From NCBI GenBank assembly GCA_025965895.1, contig JAOPWC010000205.1:1-64000 (forward strand): a DNA stretch of 64,000 bases, written 5' to 3'. The translations under genes and the position numbers were made by a program. The notes under the pieces are model-generated. The model made no database searches and was not told the DNA's origin. It was given only the letters and a program-made list of their open reading frames with translations. Below, in pieces: positions 59,742 through 64,000 of the stretch. How positions within the stretch are numbered: position 1 is the stretch's first letter; the number at the start of each line of letters is the position of its first letter. The DNA comes from Mycobacterium sp. (lineage in GTDB: Bacteria > Actinomycetota > Actinomycetes > Mycobacteriales > Mycobacteriaceae).

Positions 59742-60713
59742 ATGCCGTTGAGCCCGCGGCCGCCGCTCGACGACATCCTTGCCAGGCTGCATGTCGTCGC
59801 GCTGCCGATGCGGGTGCGGTTCCGCGGGATCACGACCCGCGAAGTTGCGCTGATCGACGGGCCCGCAGGCTGGGGCGAGTTCGGTGCGTTCGTCGAGTAC
59901 GGGCCCGACGAGGCCGCGGCGTGGTTGGCGTCGGCGATCGAGGCCGCCTACCAGAAACCACCAAAGGCAAGGCGCGACCGTATCCCCATCAACGCCACGG
60001 TGCCGGCCGTCGCCGCGGAGCAGGTACCCGGTCTGCTTGCCCGCTTCCCCGGCGCGAGGACGGCGAAGGTGAAGGTCGCCGAGCCTGGCCAGACGCTGGC
60101 CGACGACGTCGGCCGCGTCGAAGCGGTCCGCGCGCTGGTTCCGACCGTGCGCGTCGACGCCAACGGCGGCTGGACCGTCGACGAGGCTGTCGCCGCGGCC
60201 GAAGCCCTCACGAGGTCCGGTCCGCTCGAGTACCTCGAGCAGCCCTGCAAAACCGTCGACGAGCTGGCCGCGCTTCGCCGCCGCGTCGACGTGCCGGTCG
60301 CCGCGGACGAGAGCATCCGCAGGGCGCAAGACCCGCTGCATGTCATGCGGAAGAACGCCGCCGACATCGCAGTGCTCAAAGTCGCCCCATTGGGAGGTGT
60401 CGACAGGCTGCTGGAGATTGCCGCGCAAATCGACATCCCGGTCGTCGTCTCCAGCGCGCTGGACTCGGCCGTCGGCATCGGCACCGGCCTCCTCGCCGCG
60501 GGCGCGCTACCCGATCTGCAGCACGCCTGCGGCCTGGGTACCGGCGGCCTGTTCGTCGACGACGTCGCCGAACCGACACCGCCGCAGGACGGTTATCTGC
60601 CCGTCAGGTCCGTGGCACCTGACCCTGAGCGACTGGCCGCCCTGGCCGCGCCGCCCGACCGGCGCCAGTGGTGGATCGACCGGGTCGGCGCGTGTCACCG
60701 CTTATTGACGTAG
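59742..60713 (+). CDS. menC: o-Succinylbenzoate synthase
   Basis: 323 residues, enolase superfamily. It dehydrates SHCHC to o-succinylbenzoate. Catalytic Lys of the KxK motif in TAKVKVAEPGQ near residue 110; metal ligands DANGGW (~141), LEQP (~166) and ADESIR (~189); second Lys in AVLKVAPLGG (~212). ATG 59742. It is divergent from the DGPF gene. Rv0552 and bpoC, its neighbours in M. tuberculosis, are absent. Confidence 0.95.
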   Translation: MPLSPRPPLDDILARLHVVALPMRVRFRGITTREVALIDGPAGWGEFGAFVEYGPDEAAAWLASAIEAAYQKPPKARRDRIPINATVPAVAAEQVPGLLARFPGARTAKVKVAEPGQTLADDVGRVEAVRALVPTVRVDANGGWTVDEAVAAAEALTRSGPLEYLEQPCKTVDELAALRRRVDVPVAADESIRRAQDPLHVMRKNAADIAVLKVAPLGGVDRLLEIAAQIDIPVVVSSALDSAVGIGTGLLAAGALPDLQHACGLGTGGLFVDDVAEPTPPQDGYLPVRSVAPDPERLAALAAPPDRRQWWIDRVGACHRLLT

Positions 60714-60714
60714 C

Positions 60715-61053
60715 TCAGAGCGCCGCGGCGTCGCGTTCTCCGGTCCGCACCCGGACCACGGTTTCGACGGGCGACACCCACACCTTGCCGTCGCCGATCT
60801 TGCCGGTCCGGGCGGAGCTGACGATCGCGGCGACGGTGGCCTCGACGGCCTCGTCCTCGACCAGTACCTCGATCTTCACCTTCGGCACGAAGTCGACCGA
60901 GTACTCGGCGCCCCGGTACACCTCGGTGTGCCCGCGCTGGCGGCCGTAGCCCTGGACCTCACTGAACGTCAGCCCGGTCGCGCCGGTCCGCTCGATCGCG
61001 TCACGGACCTCCTCGAGGGTGAAGGGCTTGATGACGGCGCTAATCAGCTTCAA
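60715..61053 (-). CDS. glnK: PII nitrogen regulatory protein
   Basis: 112 residues, exactly the PII length. KLISAVIKPFTLEEVRDAIE starts it; the T-loop GYGRQRGHTEVYRGAEYSVD has Tyr ~51 for modification; the C-terminus KIGDGKVWVSPVETVVRVRTGE is typical. The start is TTG 61053, overlapping the end of amt by 14 nt (TTGAAGCTGATTAG), which couples the two. It blocks Amt when nitrogen is plentiful. No glnD follows here. Confidence 0.95.
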   Translation of the reverse strand: MKLISAVIKPFTLEEVRDAIERTGATGLTFSEVQGYGRQRGHTEVYRGAEYSVDFVPKVKIEVLVEDEAVEATVAAIVSSARTGKIGDGKVWVSPVETVVRVRTGERDAAAL

Positions 61054-62491
61054 CTCGGCTGCCCTCCGCACGCTGGGTCCGCCTGGCATCCGGGGAAAGG
61101 GGCTCGCTACTGGTCCGGCCGGTCACCAGAATTTCGTCGGGGTATGCCTCTTCCTCATGCACGCCGATGTCGCCGGTCTCCAGCACCTCGTCGGGCAGAC
61201 GCAGTTTCATGAACAGCCCCAACACCTTCAGGATCACGACGGTCACCAGCGCGTCCCAGATGATGACGGTGAGCGCCGCGCCGAGTTGGATCAGGATTTG
61301 TGCGGGGTGATGGCCCCACAGCCAGCCTGCCGCCGCCACATCCGAGACGTCTCTGCCGTTGCCCAGGTACTCGATGACGTGCGGGTCGGCGAGCACACCG
61401 ACGAGCAGGCCACCGGTCAACCCCGCGACGCCGTGGGTGTGGACCACGCCCAGCGTGTCGTCGACCTTCTTGAACACCCGGGTCCGCCCCAGGTAGTTCC
61501 ACGAGAACCAGACGACGGTGGACGCGACGACACCGAGGATGAGCGCGCCTAACGTGCTCACGAAGCCGGCCGCGGGGGTGATCCCAACCAGGCCGACGAT
61601 CATGCCGTTGACCGCGCCGAGGAACGTCGGCTTGCGTTGCGGACTGGCGAACATGTCCCACAGCACCCAGGTCAGCAGGGCCACGGCGGTACACACGTTG
61701 GTGTTGACCACGGCAAGCGACGCGTTGGCGCCGGAGAAGTACGGGTCACCGCCGTTGAACCCGTTCCAGCCCAGCCACAGGATGCCCGCGCCGACCGCGG
61801 CGATCGGCAGGTTGTTGGGGACCGCGCGTTCCCGGTCGCGGGTCAGCCGCGGCCCGATCACCGCCGCGGCCACGAAACCGGTGGTGCCCGCAGCGAGGTG
61901 GATCACATAGCCACCGGAGAAGTCCAGCGCGCCGGTGCTCCATGCGCTGCTCACGCTGGGGTGCGGCTGCGCCCAAAAGCCGCCGCCCCACAGCATGAAC
62001 GCGTTGACCGAGTAGGCGAACGTCGACCACAGCGGCACGAAGAGCAGCCAGACCTTGAAGTTCATCCGGCCCACCACACTGCCGAGGAACAGCAGCGGGG
62101 TGATGGCGGCGAACACGAACTGGAAGTACGCCAGCGTCGACTCCGAGAAGCGGAACTTCGGCATCGCCCCGTCAAGCAGCGGGATGATGGCCTGCCCCTG
62201 GCTGTTGGTGCCCAGCAGGGTGTGCGGCACGCCGATCGCGGACTGCAGAATGCCGGGGCCCAGTTTGAGCGGTTCTCCGAAGCCCATCTTGAAGCCCCAC
62301 AGGATCCACACGACCAGCACCAGCGAGAAGCCGGTGAAGGCCATCAACATGGTATTGACGACCCATTTCTTTTGGACGATGCCCCCGTAGAGGACGGCAA
62401 TGCCCGGCAGGCTCATCAGGCCGACCAGAGTGGCCGCTACCAGCTGCCAGGCATTGTCCCCGGGGTTAAGCCAATCGGGATATGGCGACAT
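61040..62491 (-). CDS. amt: Ammonium transporter
   Basis: 483 residues, eleven membrane helices. The family start NPGDNAWQLVAATLVGLMSL and FSGGYVIHLAAGTTGFVAA, with the first pore His, followed by VVHTHGVAGLTGGLLVGVLAD, with the second, are conserved. It takes up ammonium as NH3 or NH4+ and is controlled by the PII protein encoded behind it. The charged ~45-residue C-terminus (ETGDIGVHEEEAYPDE) is the PII contact side. ATG 62491. Confidence 0.96.
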   Translation of the reverse strand: MSPYPDWLNPGDNAWQLVAATLVGLMSLPGIAVLYGGIVQKKWVVNTMLMAFTGFSLVLVVWILWGFKMGFGEPLKLGPGILQSAIGVPHTLLGTNSQGQAIIPLLDGAMPKFRFSESTLAYFQFVFAAITPLLFLGSVVGRMNFKVWLLFVPLWSTFAYSVNAFMLWGGGFWAQPHPSVSSAWSTGALDFSGGYVIHLAAGTTGFVAAAVIGPRLTRDRERAVPNNLPIAAVGAGILWLGWNGFNGGDPYFSGANASLAVVNTNVCTAVALLTWVLWDMFASPQRKPTFLGAVNGMIVGLVGITPAAGFVSTLGALILGVVASTVVWFSWNYLGRTRVFKKVDDTLGVVHTHGVAGLTGGLLVGVLADPHVIEYLGNGRDVSDVAAAGWLWGHHPAQILIQLGAALTVIIWDALVTVVILKVLGLFMKLRLPDEVLETGDIGVHEEEAYPDEILVTGRTSSEPLSPDARRTQRAEGSRVEAD

Positions 62492-62630
62492 GGTTGGGCA
62501 AGCACCTCCAAAATTTTGTCGTCATTCCGCACCGCGCAGAAGTGGATGCAGTATTTCGGGGCAATGTTTCTGCCGGATGATGCTGAGTAAATTCTGTATT
62601 GCCCACGGAGGTACGCCATTTCCGCGTTCA

Positions 62631-62679
62631 GTAATTACACACAAAAATGACAGAAACGACACAGTGATCGTGAAGTAAT
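62631..62679 (+). promoter_or_regulatory. Candidate GlnR binding region upstream of amt-glnK
   Basis: Half-sites GTAAT (62631), CAAAA (62642), GAAAC (62653), GTGAT (62664) and GTAAT (62675) follow each other at exact 11-bp steps. This fits the actinobacterial GlnR pattern gTnAc-N6-GaAAc in tandem. It lies 140-188 bp before the amt start in a low-GC intergenic region. The region 62492-62630 holds no gene and presumably the promoter. Confidence 0.55.
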
Positions 62680-62772
62680 TCGACAGGTCGCTCTAAGTCT
62701 CGCGGCGGTGCGGCGTGTTGAACCGGGAGCCCGCGCCACTCGTGGAAGCATTGTCAGCTGCGGGAGGTTGAG

Positions 62773-62889
62773 ATGAACTCACTACTGGTGGTCTGCCTTT
62801 CGGTAGGCACGCCGTTCGCGGCTCTCGGGCTTCACGAGCTTCAGGCATCGCTTGAGCGGTGGGCCCGGGAGCGGCACGCAGAGGACTGA
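62773..62889 (+). CDS. Conserved 38-residue protein
   Basis: MNSLLVVCLSVGTPFAALGL, then HELQASLERWARERHAED. One hydrophobic N-terminal segment and an amphipathic charged C-terminus. ATG 62773 has a strong site, GGGAGG, 5 nt before it. I recall near-identical short proteins (LQARLERWDYERHAED-type endings) in many mycobacteria, which supports a real gene. It lies between amt and menD; no function is known. Confidence 0.75.
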   Translation: MNSLLVVCLSVGTPFAALGLHELQASLERWARERHAED

Positions 62890-62927
62890 TCTTCGCCGCC
62901 ATCTCGGTGTGACACCCTGATGTGGTG

Positions 62928-64000
62928 GTGAACCCCTCGACGGCGCAGGCCCGCGTCGTCGTCGACGAGCTCATTCGCGGCGGCGTGCGCGATGTTGTGC
63001 TCTGTCCCGGCTCCCGGAACGCACCGTTGGCGTTCGCGTTGCGCGACGCCGACGCGGCCGGGCGGGTACGGCTGCACGTGCGGATCGATGAACGGACCGC
63101 AGGGTATCTGGCGATCGGGCTCGCCGTGGCGGCCGGCGCACCGGTGCCGATCGTGATGACCTCGGGAACCGCGGTCGCCAACCTCGGGCCGGCCGTCGTG
63201 GAGGCCAACTATGCCCGGGTGCCGCTGATCGTGCTGTCGGCCAACCGGCCCTACGAGCTGCTGGGCACCGGCGCGAACCAGACCATGGAGCAGCTCGGCT
63301 ACTTCGGCACGCAGGTCCGCGCGTCGATCAGCCTCGGCCGGGCCGAAGAAGGCTTTGAGAAGATGGCCGAGCAGAACGCGGGGTGGCGTTCTGCGGTATG
63401 CCGGGTGCTGGCGGCGGCGACGGGAGCGCGAACCGCGAACGCCGGGCCGGTGCAGTTCGACATCCCGTTGCGCGAACCGCTGGTCCCCGACCCGGAGCCG
63501 GACCTCGGTGCGGTGCCGGCCGGCCGGCCGAACGGGCTGCCGTGGACGTACACGCCGCCAGTGAGTTTCGACCAGCCGCTGGACGTCGACCTGAGCCCCG
63601 ACACCGTGGTGATCTCGGGTCACGGCGCCGGCGTGCACCCGAACCTTGCCTCGTTGCCAACTGTTGCAGAGCCAACCGCGCCAACGGCCGCGAACCCGTT
63701 GCACCCGTTGGCGCTGCCGCTGTTGCGCCCGCAGCAGGTGATCATGCTGGGCCGGCCGACGCTGCACCGGTCGGTGTCGTCGCTGCTGGCGGATCCGGCG
63801 GTGCCGGTGTTCGCGCTGACAACAGGTCCGCGGTGGCCCGACGTGTCGGGCAACTCGCAGGCCACCGGGACGAGGGCGGTGACGACCGGTCGCCCGGGCG
63901 ACGGCTGGCTGCGCAACTGTGCAAAGGTTCACCGCCGCGCCATGGCGGCGGTGCGCGGCCAACTCGATGCACATCCGCTGACCACGGGCCTGCACGTCGC
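62928..64000 (+). CDS. menD: 2-succinyl-5-enolpyruvyl-6-hydroxy-3-cyclohexene-1-carboxylate synthase (5' part)
   Basis: The window holds the first ~357 of about 550 residues; the frame is open at the right edge. MenD is the TPP-dependent enzyme that adds a 2-oxoglutarate-derived succinyl group to isochorismate. The start NPSTAQARVVVDELIRGGVR, CPGSRNAPLAFAL, RIDERTAGYLAIGLA (with the catalytic Glu) and SGTAVANLGPAVVEANY are conserved, and LTTGPRWPDVSGNSQATGTR is in the middle domain. GTG 62928, the last of three GTG codons, matches the usual start. The TPP-binding C-terminal domain lies outside the window. Confidence 0.95.
   Translation, partial: MNPSTAQARVVVDELIRGGVRDVVLCPGSRNAPLAFALRDADAAGRVRLHVRIDERTAGYLAIGLAVAAGAPVPIVMTSGTAVANLGPAVVEANYARVPLIVLSANRPYELLGTGANQTMEQLGYFGTQVRASISLGRAEEGFEKMAEQNAGWRSAVCRVLAAATGARTANAGPVQFDIPLREPLVPDPEPDLGAVPAGRPNGLPWTYTPPVSFDQPLDVDLSPDTVVISGHGAGVHPNLASLPTVAEPTAPTAANPLHPLALPLLRPQQVIMLGRPTLHRSVSSLLADPAVPVFALTTGPRWPDVSGNSQATGTRAVTTGRPGDGWLRNCAKVHRRAMAAVRGQLDAHPLTTGLHV

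Noticed and set aside
61637..62590. A 317-codon plus-strand frame across amt
   Set aside because: It is antisense to a clear ammonium transporter and is Arg/His/Gln-rich without motifs.
1..64000. tRNA, rRNA, riboswitch, CRISPR or insertion sequence
   Set aside because: I found no cloverleaf-like sequence, no regularly spaced repeats with unique spacers and no transposase motif. The tandem repeats seen have no unique spacers. A covariance-model scan would be needed to exclude small RNAs.

Overview
The window is high-GC DNA from a mycobacterium, most likely a rapid grower of the Mycolicibacterium type. The gene order from about 5.5 kb to the right edge follows, with gaps, the Mycobacterium tuberculosis segment Rv0495c to Rv0555 as I remember it. 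Codon use is strongly GC-biased. GTG and TTG starts are common, and many genes are coupled by 1, 4, 8 or 14 nt overlaps. I saw no rRNA, tRNA, CRISPR array or intact insertion sequence.

Layout. 0-5.5 kb: a decayed 13E12-type HNH gene, a ROK repressor divergent from zwf, a deletion scar that joins the first part of edd to the last part of eda, and an MFS exporter. 5.5-16 kb: YciI, the Rv0495c homologue, Ppx/GppA phosphatase, membrane protein, TIM-barrel isomerase, thioesterase, proC, a BldC-like DNA-binding protein, the 33-residue ribosomal protein bS22, an epimerase, an acyltransferase, the HadD-like dehydratase, a SerB1-like phosphatase and a glutaredoxin. 16-21 kb: the haem operon hemA-hemC-hemD-hemB, followed by small membrane proteins. 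22.8-27.2 kb: an accessory patch with an MpaB-like oxygenase, a TetR regulator, three decayed genes and one intact F420-type reductase. 27.2-33.1 kb: hemL, a phosphatase, and the System II cytochrome c maturation set (TlpA-like, CcdA, ResB, CcsB). 33.2-46.9 kb: a MinD-like ATPase, menA, a nucleoside phosphorylase, galE3-like, a hydrolase, a two-component system, a glycosyltransferase pair, a methyltransferase, a molybdopterin oxidoreductase fused to a cytochrome b-like domain, and menE. 46.9-51.7 kb: pitA, a VOC protein, an SDR, a Rieske lipoprotein, menB and a broken HAD gene. 51.7-54.7 kb: a tightly coupled operon of glycosyltransferase, acyl-CoA dehydrogenase-like protein, PIG-L deacetylase and NodS-like methyltransferase. 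54.7-64 kb: SRPBCC protein, an ECF42-like sigma factor, a UBP zinc finger protein, a DUF6623-like protein, fadD8, a DGPF/YCII protein, menC, glnK-amt, a 38-residue protein and the first part of menD.

How the genes fit together. The backbone supplies haem, cytochrome c assembly and menaquinone (menA, menE, menB, menC, menD), so it is largely a respiratory-chain cofactor region. Genes near these positions in M. tuberculosis but absent here include cmaA2, mmpS2/mmpL2, PE_PGRS6, fabH, Rv0552 and bpoC. Genes present here but not there include the two-component system, the Nod-like operon, the sigma factor group and amt-glnK.

The most interesting points are the excision of the Entner-Doudoroff genes between zwf and the exporter, the four-gene operon whose chemistry resembles Nod-factor tailoring, a four-codon leader ORF overlapping the hemA start, a four-copy 14-bp repeat carrying the start codon of a small membrane protein, and an 11-bp-phased GlnR-like site upstream of amt-glnK. 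Locus numbers, family names and comparisons with other species come from memory; no database search was run.
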